Shown: positions 59,401-61,143, counted from the stretch's first letter. The stretch: DNA of 64,000 nt from Dipteris shenzhenensis (GCA_047967505.1 CM106538.1), one strand, 5' to 3'. Program-made: numbers and translations. The notes: generated by a model from the sequence alone, not told the origin.

Positions 59401-61143
59401 ATGCCCACATACTATTAGGAGCAAACATACTAGGTAGTAGCAAGTAAAACCTTGTTTGCCACCACGCTCTCCCTGACATTGCCAACCTTGCTGAGCTATG
59501 ATAAAGGATCTTGCGTTGAATGCTCAAAAGAAGTGGCTCCGCAATGATGTCCATGCCCACATGACAACTTCCCTCTAGGAACCCAAATGAAGTCTTTGTG
59601 TGGGCTCCATTAAGGAGTGAATCATTGACCCAAATACCGTAGTATTTATGCCGGTTATGAGAACTCCCGAAGCCAAGAAAAACCCCTCCATAAAAGAAAT
59701 AAAGACCATGAAATTAGGACCATCCTCCAAATAAAGTGATATGTGATGCATATTAACATCCATAAACTCCTCTTAACACTGCAATGGGCATCCTCATGCG
59801 TTGAATGCGAGTGGCTTGTCTCTCATAAAACTGCTCATGGCCTCATCTACAATAAAAAGATGAATGGGGCTAGTAGAATGACTATGTGGAGTCTGTCTGC
59901 ACTCGCACCCATGATGAGGATCTGACTGTGAGCCAAGGACTCCAGAGTTAACACCCCTATAGTCTACTTTCTTGGAAAACCACATGCCCAAAACTGCTTG
60001 CTGCAAAATCTCTTTGCCATGAATGGTGGGAAGGGAGATGAACGGAGGAAGGTCCTCCATTCTAATGGTTTGCATGATAAATGGAATAGGGGACCCTATC
60101 TGATTGCATCGGCAAAAGTGGTCTCCCTCTCGAGCACATGCCCGAAATTTCTCCCTATCTCGTAGGTGGAGTATGAAAAATGGTTTGAACCTATTTAGTT
60201 GGTGAAGTAGGTTTTCATGTCATTTGTTTGCGCCCCCAAGATCCATCCCCAACAACCCCCACCCAAGCCAAAATGTTAAAAATAACTAGCGAAAATGATA
60301 CTGTTGTAGTGGTGGGAGTGGACAAAAAGGACTTAAGAGTCCCCCCAACACACATACACATTTAACTATTGAGAAGTGGTATGGTATGACATTTTTATAT
60401 ATCATGGTGTCAGCAGATTCACAAAGAGTAGAGCTGCATTTGTCATGTCTTGTGAAAAATGTGTATTGGACTAGTCACTATTTCAACACTTTATTGTGAA
60501 GTCTTATCCTTTGCCTGGAAAGTCATTCATGTTCCTCGTCTATTAAAAGACTCTCATTCCATTTTCAAACATTCCTCGTCTTTTGTAGGACTCTCATTCC
60601 ATTTTCAAACATTCCTCATCTTTTATAAGACTCTCATTCCATTTTCAGCCCACTTAGGTTTCAGCTTTCTCTACAGTGTGTTCTCATAGCTTTTTATGGC
60701 GTTGTTACTGGTGTCTTTTGTATGAAGAGTGTCATTTTTTCTAAAAATTCCTAGACCTTGTCGTGATTAGCAATAAGTAATCAAATCTATGAGTTGTATC
60801 CATCTTAGAGTGGTTATAAGTCATGTGAATAAAGTTTGTAAGATTTTCAACTAGACTTATGCAAGCATACGAAAGGTGGTTAACTCAGTATTTCTATGTT
60901 CTTCTCAAGCTGCATTAGTTAGTAGATGCATACAATGTGATCATTTTGATAGTTGGATCTTTGAAATAATGAGAATCGGTGGCTAACAAAAGAGGAGCAC
61001 AATTTATCCAAGGTTTTGTCTAACGGTTTCTTCCCATTGTTAACCTCTTTGTTTCAGGGTGAATTTTACAATTACTCTGGATGTGGAAACACCTTCAATT
61101 GCAATCACCCAATAGTTCGGCACTTTATAGTGGATTGCCTCAG
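4808..61143 (+). CDS. ISA1: Isoamylase-type starch debranching enzyme, ISA1-like (8 of its exons; 3' part outside window)
   Basis: The gene encodes a plastid debranching enzyme that hydrolyses alpha-1,6 branch points during amylopectin synthesis (family knowledge). The eight exons give about 425 residues, roughly half of a typical ~780-residue ISA1. Order: Ser/Arg-containing N-terminus with no conserved domain (about residues 1-100, likely transit peptide), CBM48-like region with [20 protein letters not shown] (exon 1) continuing through exons 2-3, then the start of the GH13 barrel with [12 protein letters not shown] (exon 4), [17 protein letters not shown] (exon 5), [13 protein letters not shown] (exon 6), [12 protein letters not shown] (exon 7, conserved region I) and [16 protein letters not shown] (exon 8). 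All reading phases agree across junctions and no exon has a stop. The catalytic Asp/Glu motifs lie beyond the window. The match is to ISA1 more than ISA3 because of the SDLQE and DPYAK...GNCWPQM segments, judged from memory of the family. Confidence 0.9.
5228..6457. other. Start of ISA1 intron 1, no recognised element
   Basis: This AT-rich intronic DNA has no convincing coding remnant on either strand. The short reading frames found here match no family I know. Confidence 0.5.
6458..6795 (-). repeat. Putative antisense LTR with adjacent polypurine tract
   Basis: Read on the reverse strand, the block starts TGTTGCAACCC at 6795 and ends ...GCTACA at 6458. It is directly preceded by a purine run ending in seven or more G (6796-6810), a good polypurine tract for a 3' LTR. 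Length would be 338 bp. No partner LTR or matching coding region was identified, so both borders are tentative. Confidence 0.4.
6811..8069. other. Unassigned intron DNA, LTR-like composition
   Basis: Short overlapping frames occur on both strands with no recognisable domain. The sequence TGTTAGAGAACAACAGAGGG near 6994 has the look of an LTR start, and the C-rich stretches after 7640 resemble LTR or leader DNA. No pair or target duplication could be found. Confidence 0.25.
8070..8540 (+). pseudogene. Ty1/copia reverse transcriptase N-terminal fragment, interrupted
   Basis: Two short blocks match the start of a copia reverse transcriptase. The first (about 8076-8170) reads [15 protein letters not shown]. 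The second (about 8405-8540) reads [19 protein letters not shown] then [17 protein letters not shown], the classic copia fingers motif. About 235 bp of AT-rich DNA separates them where the intact protein would be continuous. The copy lacks everything after this, including the active-site region. Confidence 0.65.
8541..9773. other. Unassigned intron DNA with CCGTACGG repeats
   Basis: No coding remnant is recognised. At 8983-9041 the palindrome CCGTACGG occurs twice, with related CTGTACGG copies. A similar cluster occurs at 45574-45640 beside a copia primer-binding site, which suggests both are retrotransposon leader DNA. The DNA at 9700-9778 is the left half of the target split by Gypsy-1. Confidence 0.35.
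9779..10225 (+). repeat. Gypsy-1 5' LTR
   Basis: The LTR starts TGTTATGCTC and ends ...GAATGTGTCA. It aligns end to end with 15652-16098, with five transitions and one transversion and no indels. Confidence 0.95.
10228..10239 (+). promoter_or_regulatory. Gypsy-1 primer-binding site
   Basis: TGGTATCAGAGC follows the 5' LTR after two bases. It is complementary to the 3' end of plant initiator-Met tRNA, the usual primer for reverse transcription in this group. Confidence 0.85.
10934..12030 (+). pseudogene. Gypsy-1 gag (capsid and nucleocapsid), broken
   Basis: The likely ATG at 10934 begins [10 protein letters not shown]; the frame extends upstream only through leader DNA. The capsid region includes [15 protein letters not shown] and [14 protein letters not shown], typical of plant gypsy gag. 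A one-base shift near 11500 moves the reading into a second frame ([12 protein letters not shown]... to 11838). The zinc knuckle near 11970-12010 has lost two Cys (C-to-F and C-to-Y) and contains an in-frame TGA. Relative Gypsy-5 retains an intact CX2CX4HX4C knuckle. Confidence 0.8.
12042..12862 (+). pseudogene. Gypsy-1 retropepsin (protease) and linker
   Basis: The frame shows [12 protein letters not shown] (active-site Asp, with Ser-Ala where D-S/T-G is usual) and later a DIALGMAWH segment corresponding to the family's D-x-I-L-G-M-D-W-L. The protease would cleave the gag-pol polyprotein. Near 12860 a frameshift moves the reading into the reverse transcriptase frame, so the frame as it stands ends at a TAG (12879-12881). 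The Gly missing from the DSG triad may by itself reduce activity. Confidence 0.75.
12863..14130 (+). pseudogene. Gypsy-1 reverse transcriptase and RNase H, broken
   Basis: The RT frame shows [11 protein letters not shown], the Asp motif [27 protein letters not shown] and the catalytic FIDDILIFS box (YVDD equivalent). A frameshift near 13496 leads to the connection and RNase H frame ([38 protein letters not shown]). RNase H is cut by TAA at 13859-13861 and TAG at 13991-13993, then continues to [14 protein letters not shown]. Domain order and spacing are otherwise normal for chromoviruses. Confidence 0.85.
14350..15196 (+). pseudogene. Gypsy-1 integrase, broken, with changed catalytic Glu
   Basis: The HHCC zinc region ([17 protein letters not shown] ... 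CFSCQ) is split by TAG at 14438-14440. The core shows the two catalytic Asp ([19 protein letters not shown]). The third acidic residue of the D,D-35-E triad, normally in DGQTERVNQ, is Lys here (DGQTKRVNQ). Near its end an 11-bp tandem duplication (15168-15189) shifts the frame and creates the stop at 15194-15196. Confidence 0.85.
15253..15639 (+). pseudogene. Gypsy-1 integrase C-terminus with chromo-like domain
   Basis: The frame carries [19 protein letters not shown] and [12 protein letters not shown], the usual post-core segment. It ends in [16 protein letters not shown], the chromo-like fold that in chromoviruses steers integration to heterochromatin (family knowledge). It is out of frame with the integrase core because of the upstream 11-bp duplication. 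The natural stop is at 15637-15639, directly before the polypurine tract. Confidence 0.8.
15637..15651 (+). promoter_or_regulatory. Gypsy-1 polypurine tract
   Basis: TGAAGAGGGAAGGAA abuts the 3' LTR. It overlaps the stop codon of the pol frame and would prime plus-strand synthesis. Confidence 0.85.
15652..16098 (+). repeat. Gypsy-1 3' LTR
   Basis: 447 bp, same ends as the 5' LTR (TGTTATGCTC...GTGTCA), followed by the TGCAA duplication at 16099-16103. Confidence 0.95.
16104..16399. other. Right half of the Gypsy-1 target; no recognised gene
   Basis: This DNA was contiguous with 9700-9773 before Gypsy-1 inserted. No coding remnant is recognised; it may be leader DNA of Gypsy-2. Confidence 0.3.
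16400..19160 (+). mobile_element. Gypsy-2: decayed Ty3/gypsy, a different family from Gypsy-1
   Basis: Remnants occur in order: a Met/Pro-rich gag leader (about 16640-16870), gag capsid ([17 protein letters not shown] at 16930; [19 protein letters not shown]), a second gag block in another frame (17269-17560), a degenerate protease ([31 protein letters not shown]), RT (18184-18882) and a faint RNase H (18885-19150). RT shows [32 protein letters not shown] and a FFDDIIVLS box. A TAG at 18424-18426 interrupts the SGYH motif, and a deletion joins AEHNE directly to IHFLGHI, removing part of the palm/thumb. No LTRs were found. Confidence 0.8.
19190..19944 (+). pseudogene. Ty1/copia RNase H and 3' tail fragment
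   Basis: The block includes [16 protein letters not shown] and [20 protein letters not shown], both hallmarks of copia RNase H. It is followed, across a TAG (19541) and a frameshift, by the [12 protein letters not shown] region and [16 protein letters not shown] further decayed tail ([14 protein letters not shown]) leads toward the LTR at 19945. Nothing upstream of RNase H from this copia is present; it abuts Gypsy-2. Confidence 0.75.
19945..20139 (+). repeat. Short copia-type LTR with W-box palindromes, copy 1
   Basis: About 195 bp, starting TGTTTAGCC and ending CTTCCAACA. It follows the copia tail, so it is probably that element's 3' LTR. It contains GTCAACTC-ATA-GAGTTGAC (19977-19995) and the perfect 18-bp palindrome GTCAACCATATGGTTGAC (20003-20020). 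These give four TTGAC/GTCAA cores in 44 bp. Two more copies lie at 23310-23674. Confidence 0.6.
20328..20490 (+). repeat. Minisatellite of a GTCTATAGGCCAAGTCTATAAA unit
   Basis: GGTCTATAGGC-like and AGTCTATAAA-like modules alternate with AGAAGAGC spacers, about four times with variations. Each unit offers a TATAAA-like box. It lies 3' of the short LTR and may be leader DNA of an element or an independent array. Confidence 0.7.
20491..21415. other. Unassigned intron 1 DNA
   Basis: No coding remnant is recognised. A run of repeated CAGG-rich phrases at 20660-20890 has LTR-like composition. Confidence 0.3.
21420..22500 (-). mobile_element. LINE-B fragment 2: reverse transcriptase middle region, antisense
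   Basis: On the reverse strand, motifs run from right to left. [13 protein letters not shown] (about 22400) is followed, after a frameshift, by the catalytic YVDD box (22332-22343, [12 protein letters not shown]), then VNLGKTKVM (about 22230), [12 protein letters not shown] (about 22120), and the block [17 protein letters not shown] (about 21900). These are typical non-LTR reverse transcriptase palm and thumb segments. The fragment lacks endonuclease and C-terminus, and frames shift between motifs. Confidence 0.75.
22541..23280 (-). mobile_element. LINE-B fragment 1: ORF2 C-terminus, 3' UTR and microsatellite tail, antisense
   Basis: The reverse strand has the extreme ORF2 C-terminus ([20 protein letters not shown], within 22997-23215). 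A 3' UTR-like block follows ([18 protein letters not shown] if translated, near 22840), then the end AGACCCATCGGTCTTCC and a (CT)n tail. The tail is read on + as (GA)n at 22543-22586. A related 3' end with a (CTTT)n tail occurs at 48033-48551. Confidence 0.7.
22543..22586. repeat. (GA)n microsatellite
   Basis: An uninterrupted AG dinucleotide run of about 44 bp at the 3' end of a LINE-B copy. It is probably the retroposition tail and not an independent microsatellite. Confidence 0.9.
23310..23674 (+). repeat. Two tandem copies of the W-box LTR
   Basis: Copy 2 (about 23310-23493) and copy 3 (about 23495-23674) match 19945-20139. They keep the GTCAACC-ATATGGTTGAC palindrome; copy 3 ends CACCCAACA. 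The two units lie head to tail with no internal region, as expected from recombination or a minimal TRIM-like element. Confidence 0.75.
23974..25882 (+). repeat. Tandem array A of the ~560-bp element (four units, some deleted)
   Basis: Four head-to-tail units of one sequence. The recurring phrase GATAATTCTTTCTATCTTAAA begins units near 24458, 24780 and 25316. Unit lengths vary: the second is only 322 bp because a deletion joins TAGACTTCA to GTGGGGATG, and the last has a 25-bp internal duplication. The array ends ...CTAGGTATATG at 25882, the same last base as array B. Related 23-bp sequences flank it at 23951-23973 and 25883-25905 (two mismatches). No long ORF is present. Each full unit carries a TGACGTCA palindrome and a GTATAAATGG box. 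Family unknown to me. Confidence 0.85.
25906..28298 (+). mobile_element. Gypsy-3: RNase H, integrase and chromodomain of a Ty3/gypsy element
   Basis: The connection/RNase H region begins near 25975 ([27 protein letters not shown]). It continues with [20 protein letters not shown] and [10 protein letters not shown]. Integrase follows with a zinc region ([20 protein letters not shown]), a core ([46 protein letters not shown]) and then a chromodomain frame at 27646-28101 ([20 protein letters not shown]). Numerous stops break it (for example at 26126, 26336 and 26756). RT upstream is missing, apparently where array A lies. The element ends at a polypurine tract (28286-28296). Confidence 0.85.
27646..28101 (+). 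pseudogene. Gypsy-3 integrase tail with chromodomain
   Basis: 151 codons open with [17 protein letters not shown], the normal end of the integrase C-terminal segment. They run through [11 protein letters not shown] and [19 protein letters not shown], a chromodomain whose aromatic positions are partly kept (Y, W). The remainder after about residue 95 is non-conserved. It is likely dead because the upstream integrase is full of stops. Confidence 0.75.
28299..29380 (+). repeat. Likely Gypsy-3 3' LTR start and flanking DNA
   Basis: After the purine run GAAAAGAGGGG, the sequence TGTCACGAGGTGG starts at 28299, the expected position for a 3' LTR. The right border was not located, because no second copy is in the window. 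From about 28900 to 29380 there is no recognised feature. Confidence 0.45.
29386..29575 (+). repeat. C-rich tandem CCTCCCCGCTCCG block
   Basis: About 190 bp of pyrimidine-rich short repeats (GCCTCCCCGCTCC, GCCTCTCCGCTC, GCCTAGCCT). The composition and unit resemble the C-rich 5' region of LINE-A at 35640-36360, so it could be a fragment of such a 5' UTR. Confidence 0.55.
29700..31038 (-). mobile_element. Antisense Ty1/copia 5' half: gag, zinc knuckle, protease region
   Basis: On the reverse strand the element starts with a primer-binding site (31038-31027, TGGTATCACAGC). Gag follows (about 30880: [20 protein letters not shown]), then a decayed zinc knuckle near 30150 ([14 protein letters not shown], two Cys changed) and a protease region near 29870-29740 that reads close to [18 protein letters not shown]-type copia sequence. 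Frames are broken repeatedly. RT and integrase are absent, so the copy is truncated at its 3' side near 29700. Confidence 0.7.
31039..31500 (-). repeat. Antisense copia 5' LTR (outer border uncertain)
   Basis: Directly right of the antisense primer-binding site the + strand reads TGTTAGAGTGGAGGGCC, the reverse of an LTR ending ...CTAACA. The outer end was not resolved; a CA dinucleotide candidate lies near 31490 (CTGTAACA). It lies about 310 bp before ISA1 exon 2. Confidence 0.5.
31811..31993 (+). CDS. ISA1: ISA1 exon 2 (CBM48 continuation)
   Basis: 61 codons, phase 0 to 0, reading [20 protein letters not shown] at the start and DPYAK at the end. The acceptor follows CAATATGCAG, preceded by a T-rich run (31780-31800). 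The donor is AAG|GTGCTT. The tail beyond DPYAK in the same frame (VLPISFGEY) is intron, since exon 3 continues the conserved protein. Confidence 0.93.
32199..32288 (+). CDS. ISA1: ISA1 exon 3 (linker between CBM48 and GH13)
   Basis: 30 codons, phase 0 to 0, from [17 protein letters not shown] through [13 protein letters not shown]. Acceptor CAATGTAG, donor GAG|GTACTA. Intron 2 before it is only 205 bp and repeat-free. Confidence 0.93.
32289..32601. other. Intron 3, first part, nothing recognised
   Basis: AT-rich intronic DNA. The phrase GAACTAGCTAA...TTCTTGA...ATCAATGTAAATGTAAAT is partly repeated (32459-32505 and 32535-32585), a small imperfect duplication. Confidence 0.5.
32602..32655 (+). 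other. 54-nt exon-like block in intron 3, in phase with ISA1
   Basis: An excellent acceptor (TCCTCCTTTTTATAG) precedes the block and a consensus donor (GTAAGT) follows it. The 54 nt are open in the ISA1 phase and read [18 protein letters not shown]. Including them would add 18 residues between exon 3 (...VETE) and exon 4 (PFDWEGD...) without a frameshift. I know no ISA1 with this insert, so it may be an alternative exon, a pseudo-exon, or an exon from captured gene DNA. Confidence 0.45.
32870..33555 (+). pseudogene. Retrotransposon gag/protease fragment (copia-like), decayed
   Basis: A 117-codon frame (32877-33230) has a Lys-rich tail. In another frame near 33145 it has a degenerate zinc knuckle ([19 protein letters not shown], last two Zn ligands altered or shifted). 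A second frame (33227-33484) follows, with no clear active site. The order gag, knuckle, then linker is normal for LTR elements. The fragment is interrupted by array B at 33570. Confidence 0.5.
33570..34618 (+). repeat. Tandem array B of the ~560-bp element (1.9 units)
   Basis: Unit 1 runs 33571-34130 (560 bp). Unit 2 (34131-34618) is almost identical to it and stops at CTAGGTATATG, the same terminus as array A. The array is flanked by a direct repeat, TGAGTTTAGGGTAA, at 33556-33569 and 34617-34630 (12-14 bp depending on how the shared TG is assigned). The copy is younger-looking than array A because its two units differ at very few positions. It has no ORF. Confidence 0.88.
34631..35585. other. 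Intron 3 DNA left of LINE-A, LTR-like, unassigned
   Basis: After a short continuation of the element interrupted by array B, the rest is GC-moderate DNA with many short frames but no domain. Phrases around 35040-35480 (GGCAGTCTGC, CAGCCTGTTTG) resemble LTR DNA at 7640-7900 in style, but I could not align them. Confidence 0.3.
35586..35604 (+). repeat. LINE-A left target-site duplication
   Basis: AGTAAGGTTGCTTTGATTT, preceded by a T run. It matches 40870-40888 with one mismatch (G/A). Confidence 0.8.
35640..36400 (+). repeat. C-rich 5' region of LINE-A
   Basis: Almost all pyrimidine on the + strand: repeated CCTCCCCGCTCCG phrases, C runs up to about 26 (35977-36003), and T runs of 11-18 (36120-36174). 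Long Pro/Arg/Ser frames here (for example 35635-36657) are composition artefacts. By position this is the 5' UTR/promoter region of LINE-A. Homopolymer lengths may be unreliable. Confidence 0.7.
36548..38488 (+). pseudogene. LINE-A ORF1: DUF4283-like RNA-binding protein with zinc knuckle, interrupted
   Basis: The first part (to TAG 37040-37042) holds a DUF4283-like domain with [19 protein letters not shown] and [20 protein letters not shown]. The same frame resumes with a CCHC knuckle, [14 protein letters not shown] (about 37073-37114). A poly-C tract (37141-37175) then shifts the reading to a frame with [15 protein letters not shown] second C run (37567-37583) shifts it again, and a TAG lies at 38120-38122. 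The last block ends at TGA 38486-38488. ORF1 proteins bind LINE RNA in the RNP (family knowledge). Confidence 0.75.
38485..40851 (+). CDS. LINE-A ORF2: AP-type endonuclease and reverse transcriptase (C-terminus missing)
   Basis: 788 codons, uninterrupted. Endonuclease motifs: SWNVNG (7-12), LLQEHK (42-47, catalytic Glu), NIYAPTD (120-126), GGDFNN (150-155) and SDHAPV (247-252, catalytic His). RT motifs: [48 protein letters not shown] (first catalytic Asp), [12 protein letters not shown] and [10 protein letters not shown] (YADD at 719-722). The frame ends at 788 after [14 protein letters not shown], so the thumb and C-terminal Zn-binding region found in plant L1 ORF2 proteins of about 1,200 residues or more are absent. 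The ATG overlaps the ORF1 stop. It would nick DNA and prime reverse transcription; the truncated protein is probably inactive. Confidence 0.9.
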   Translation: MSLHLVSWNVNGFHSSGTRGPRKLILRQELQPAVIGRLDVLLLQEHKLSAAHSRRCEKILPGRSHTYWEPSIGALGRSGGVCTSVGEQLAQGVFGHGTLIPGRALWVGLELEGSRVGVLNIYAPTDLRCRATFWKTLTGILPDMDSWIVGGDFNNLETLEDQQGTGPEFTGMSQAEQSAWDSFIFATGGRDSWRDPSFQRWHGSLDFSWGFRREGGKLLERLDRFYVSDWAIGKGGQAGIVPGTTLSDHAPVVLSLDSAAQSLPPRSCRIPDSIFSREDVRSSICSLWDRDWGECVDLVGSVAQALQESSQICQLAALQVRQDWWGRERALRRDLASIQRLQQASPGSEELRIQALRARALLEETLQRRSEFSYHASLSFWARKGDRMCREFFRTHGQRAAGDQLRSLRTADGHIVTDPGEVLGLATDFYRTLFQQEPLAPRTRRDREEVWRHIPSLVHPSMQATLLAPFTMDEMLEALMAIDGQKCPGEDGLSRAFFTSFWDQIHQPLLAALQRIFSSGQMPESLSSGLICLIPKGGDRQEIHQWRPITLLTTAYKILAKMISARVRPLLPDLIHDTQTGFVQDRSILDNVFTFSKAAEWAQHSGSHLAILLLDFEKAYDRVDWSFLEGTLERLGFPAGWIQGISALYRTASSRVIIGGRMGERFSLERSMRQGCPLAPYLFLFFAEAMTYYLRARSTGIRGVRLPLREDTELLDSEYADDTALYVQDDERMLERVRMALEVFCSAAGAKINWNKSVGFLTDPGACSQWGRFLGFRWIPRGQTARYN
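40870..40888 (+). repeat. LINE-A right target-site duplication
   Basis: AGTAAGGTTGCTTTAATTT follows the element end ...TTTTTTTGGCAAA. One mismatch to the left copy. Confidence 0.8.
40889..43725. other. Remainder of intron 3, no recognised element
   Basis: AT-rich DNA to about 41600, then moderate-GC repeat-like DNA (41640-43200) with short frames on both strands, none carrying a known domain. From 43200 to the exon 4 acceptor the sequence looks like ordinary host intron. The middle part may be an old, unidentified repeat. Confidence 0.4.
43726..43881 (+). CDS. ISA1: ISA1 exon 4 (start of GH13 catalytic domain)
   Basis: 52 codons, phase 0 to 0: [34 protein letters not shown], then [26 protein letters not shown] is the first barrel strand signature of isoamylases. 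Acceptor AACCTAG, donor AAG|GTTGGC. Confidence 0.95.
44087..44178 (+). CDS. ISA1: ISA1 exon 5
   Basis: 92 nt: [20 protein letters not shown] then [10 protein letters not shown] plus AA of a split Lys codon, phase 0 to 2. Acceptor TTAGCAG, donor AA|GTAATT. Intron 4 is 205 bp. Confidence 0.95.
44289..44430 (+). CDS. ISA1: ISA1 exon 6
   Basis: 142 nt. The first G completes the Lys codon, then [19 protein letters not shown] and [20 protein letters not shown] to ...GME. Acceptor TGCACAG, donor GAG|GTATTG. Intron 5 is only 110 bp. Confidence 0.95.
44431..45098. other. Start of intron 6, no element recognised
   Basis: AT-rich intron DNA. Only short frames without domains. Confidence 0.5.
45100..45356 (+). 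repeat. Probable copia 5' LTR (Copia-2)
   Basis: About 257 bp between TGTTACAATTATTATC and ...GTGCTCACA, followed at once by the primer-binding-like TTTGGTATTAGAGC (45357-45370). A gag gene of the right class lies 1 kb downstream. No 3' LTR copy was found. Confidence 0.55.
45357..47290 (+). mobile_element. Copia-2: Ty1/copia leader and gag, truncated
   Basis: A primer-binding site (45357-45370) is followed by a 1-kb leader with CCGTACGG motifs and repeated AATTTGGGGCTTTC phrases (45975-46050), then gag from ATG 46373. Everything after the zinc-knuckle region (about 47250) is missing: no protease, integrase or RT in this orientation. Confidence 0.7.
46373..47271 (+). pseudogene. Copia-2 gag
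   Basis: UBN2-type gag: [20 protein letters not shown] near the start, then [20 protein letters not shown]. It has a TAG at 46493-46495 (probably a Trp codon originally) and a frameshift near 46874. The second frame holds [19 protein letters not shown] and [18 protein letters not shown], then a Lys-rich tail with a broken knuckle ([12 protein letters not shown]). These are hallmarks of copia capsid proteins. The copy is non-functional. Confidence 0.8.
47640..47990 (-). pseudogene. Antisense copia protease fragment
   Basis: On the reverse strand, [16 protein letters not shown] is followed by [14 protein letters not shown], which corresponds to the copia protease active site (W-x-x-DSGA-x-x-H) with Arg in place of the usual His. 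It is short, and in opposite orientation to Copia-2 gag, so it is a separate or inverted piece. Confidence 0.55.
48033..48551 (-). mobile_element. LINE-B fragment 4: 3' UTR with (CTTT)n tail, antisense
   Basis: The reverse strand carries the same 3' UTR block as fragment 1 ([19 protein letters not shown] if translated, near 48480). It ends in CATAGACCCATCTGTCTTCC, GAAGACTTTGATAAA and a (CTTT)n tail, read on + as (GAAA)n at 48042-48061. Confidence 0.65.
48610..48755. repeat. Compound microsatellite (CA)n, (GATA)n, (GA)n, (GAAA)n
   Basis: (CA)n at about 48630-48645 and 48682-48704, then (GATA)4, (GA)n and (GAAA)n to 48751. The purine end coincides with the 3' end of LINE-B fragment 3. Confidence 0.9.
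48756..50427 (-). mobile_element. LINE-B fragment 3: ORF2 RT thumb, C-terminus and 3' UTR, antisense
   Basis: From right to left on the reverse strand: [15 protein letters not shown] and [14 protein letters not shown] (about 50410-50310) match the RT thumb seen in fragment 2. An intermediate region follows (50049-49777, [17 protein letters not shown]), then the C-terminal Zn-type motif in a 195-codon frame (49764-49180): [31 protein letters not shown] and [16 protein letters not shown]. The Cys/His arrangement (RTCRLC...HFLCVCP) is the usual end of LINE ORF2 proteins. The 3' UTR ends at a (CTTT)n tail near 48751. Confidence 0.75.
50428..50462. repeat. (GA)n microsatellite
   Basis: An AG run of about 35 bp that interrupts the LINE-B RT reading frame right beside the YLGAVF motif, near the 5' truncation point of fragment 3. 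Confidence 0.9.
50463..50904. other. End of intron 6
   Basis: AT-rich host intron leading into the exon 7 acceptor (TTATGTGCAG). Nothing else recognised. Confidence 0.6.
50905..51012 (+). CDS. ISA1: ISA1 exon 7 (GH13 conserved region I)
   Basis: 36 codons, phase 0 to 0: [20 protein letters not shown] then [20 protein letters not shown] is conserved region I of the alpha-amylase superfamily; the Asp and His line the active site. Donor AAA|GTAAGT is consensus. Confidence 0.96.
51240..51760 (-). pseudogene. Antisense copia gag with internal deletion
   Basis: On the reverse strand the gag start ([20 protein letters not shown] at about 51720-51665) runs almost directly into a C-terminal gag block ([20 protein letters not shown], about 51640). 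The middle of the capsid is missing. A decayed zinc-knuckle region follows (about 51480-51400), then [13 protein letters not shown]. It is a different copia family from Copia-2. Confidence 0.65.
51761..53231. other. Intron 7 DNA, unassigned
   Basis: Short frames on the reverse strand (52044-52435) contain no domain I can name. Around 52450-52760 and 52800-53230 nothing is recognised. A short A run (53152-53161) is not linked to a LINE. Confidence 0.35.
53232..55014 (+). mobile_element. Gypsy-4: internally deleted relative of Gypsy-1
   Basis: From a gag start (ATG 53232, [16 protein letters not shown]) the copy follows Gypsy-1 gag through [15 protein letters not shown] to a TAA at 53606. A deletion then joins gag (NEGV) to the RT/RNase H linker ([18 protein letters not shown]), and a second joins that to RNase H ([21 protein letters not shown]). 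The integrase zinc region follows (to 54290), a third deletion removes most of the core, and the C-terminus with the chromo-like segment remains (54616-54954: [36 protein letters not shown]). No 5' LTR is present. Confidence 0.85.
55015..55440 (+). repeat. Gypsy-4 3' LTR
   Basis: It starts TGTTATGCTCAAGC after the same polypurine tract as Gypsy-1 (GAAGAGGGAAGGAA) and is collinear with the Gypsy-1 LTR, including GGCCTAGGTGCACC and CATCTAGGGAG. It diverges visibly. The right border lies near 55430-55450, where similarity fades. Confidence 0.8.
55441..55687. other. Short unassigned stretch between elements
   Basis: Pyrimidine-rich at 55550-55650. No feature recognised. Confidence 0.4.
55688..56260 (-). 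CDS. LINE ORF1-like protein (coiled coil plus RRM-like region)
   Basis: A reverse-strand frame of about 190 codons starts at ATG 56258-56260 ([14 protein letters not shown]). It stays open a further 8 codons upstream. The central part is rich in Glu, Lys, Gln and Leu ([18 protein letters not shown]) and likely coiled. Next comes [20 protein letters not shown] and [19 protein letters not shown], which resemble the RRM-like core of L1/CR1-type ORF1 proteins. ORF2 is not next to it. It may belong to LINE-B, whose ORF2 fragments share its orientation. Intactness of this short frame is notable in such decayed DNA. Confidence 0.55.
   Translation of the reverse strand: MCEAMIKMPNENTMLISMVNQLQDSMKGNVSKDARNGKQIGNRYAKLNDMDKKIEQKMQEPKGRGQSDQQVPETQNIVKTIDGIVNSEMDELISTLREQKERQEKALNLIIVGIKESEDEDMEKFLTHVFQKTLHISATRQQEAFKMGRKRNKSRQIIVKFQDIQPCTKTLNHKHHLKGHSLSRAFYTDK
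56880..57252 (-). repeat. Antisense LTR of the Gypsy-1 family (solo or 5' LTR)
   Basis: Read on the reverse strand from 57252 it begins TGTTACGCTCAAGTTGAGAT. It keeps family phrases in order: ATGGTCAAAGG, GTCAAGGTTGTCGGTGAG, GGCCTAGGTGTACC and CATCTAGGGAATTGGGG. The 3' border near 56880 is approximate. No internal gypsy coding follows on the reverse strand, so it is probably a solo LTR with a little leader. Confidence 0.75.
57280..57980. repeat. Two diverged ~310-bp tandem copies
   Basis: The segments about 57355-57650 and 57665-57970 share order and phrases (GTGCAATGCC...CGGGCCT-like; ACCAAARGCCTATCTCYARGTGT; GGTCTCCYAGTGTGCTT). Reverse-strand frames here have no known domain. Function and family are unknown. 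Confidence 0.55.
57981..59277. other. Unassigned intron 7 repeat-like DNA
   Basis: Short frames only; no domain, LTR border or tail was recognised. Confidence 0.3.
59278..59562. repeat. 153-bp tandem duplication
   Basis: CTAGGTAGTAGCAAGTAAAA begins at 59278 and again at 59431. About 130 bp following each start (to ...GTCCATGCCCACAT) are identical, so the duplication is recent. Confidence 0.85.
59563..60110 (-). pseudogene. Degenerate antisense coding remnant, family unknown
   Basis: Two reverse-strand frames (60075-59794, with [18 protein letters not shown] and [17 protein letters not shown]; 59763-59575, with [16 protein letters not shown]) read like protein, with low stop density, and lie in sequence. 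I do not recognise the domain. They probably belong to an old mobile element that includes the tandem repeats on either side. Confidence 0.3.
60111..60531. other. Unassigned intron 7 DNA
   Basis: Nothing recognised. Confidence 0.4.
60532..60649 (+). repeat. 40-bp tandem repeat, three copies
   Basis: Units starting TTCCTCRTCT at 60532, 60572 and 60612 share GACTCTCATTCCATTTTCA with a few changes each. Confidence 0.9.
60650..61057. other. End of intron 7
   Basis: AT-rich host intron that ends in a strong acceptor (CCTCTTTGTTTCAG). Nothing else recognised. Confidence 0.6.
61058..61143 (+). CDS. ISA1: ISA1 exon 8 (last exon in window)
   Basis: 86 nt, phase 0 to 2: [20 protein letters not shown] then RHFIVDCL plus AG of a split codon (Arg expected). 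Acceptor GTTTCAG, donor CAG|GTACAA. The next exon, carrying the catalytic region II (DGFRFD in the family), is outside the window. Confidence 0.96.
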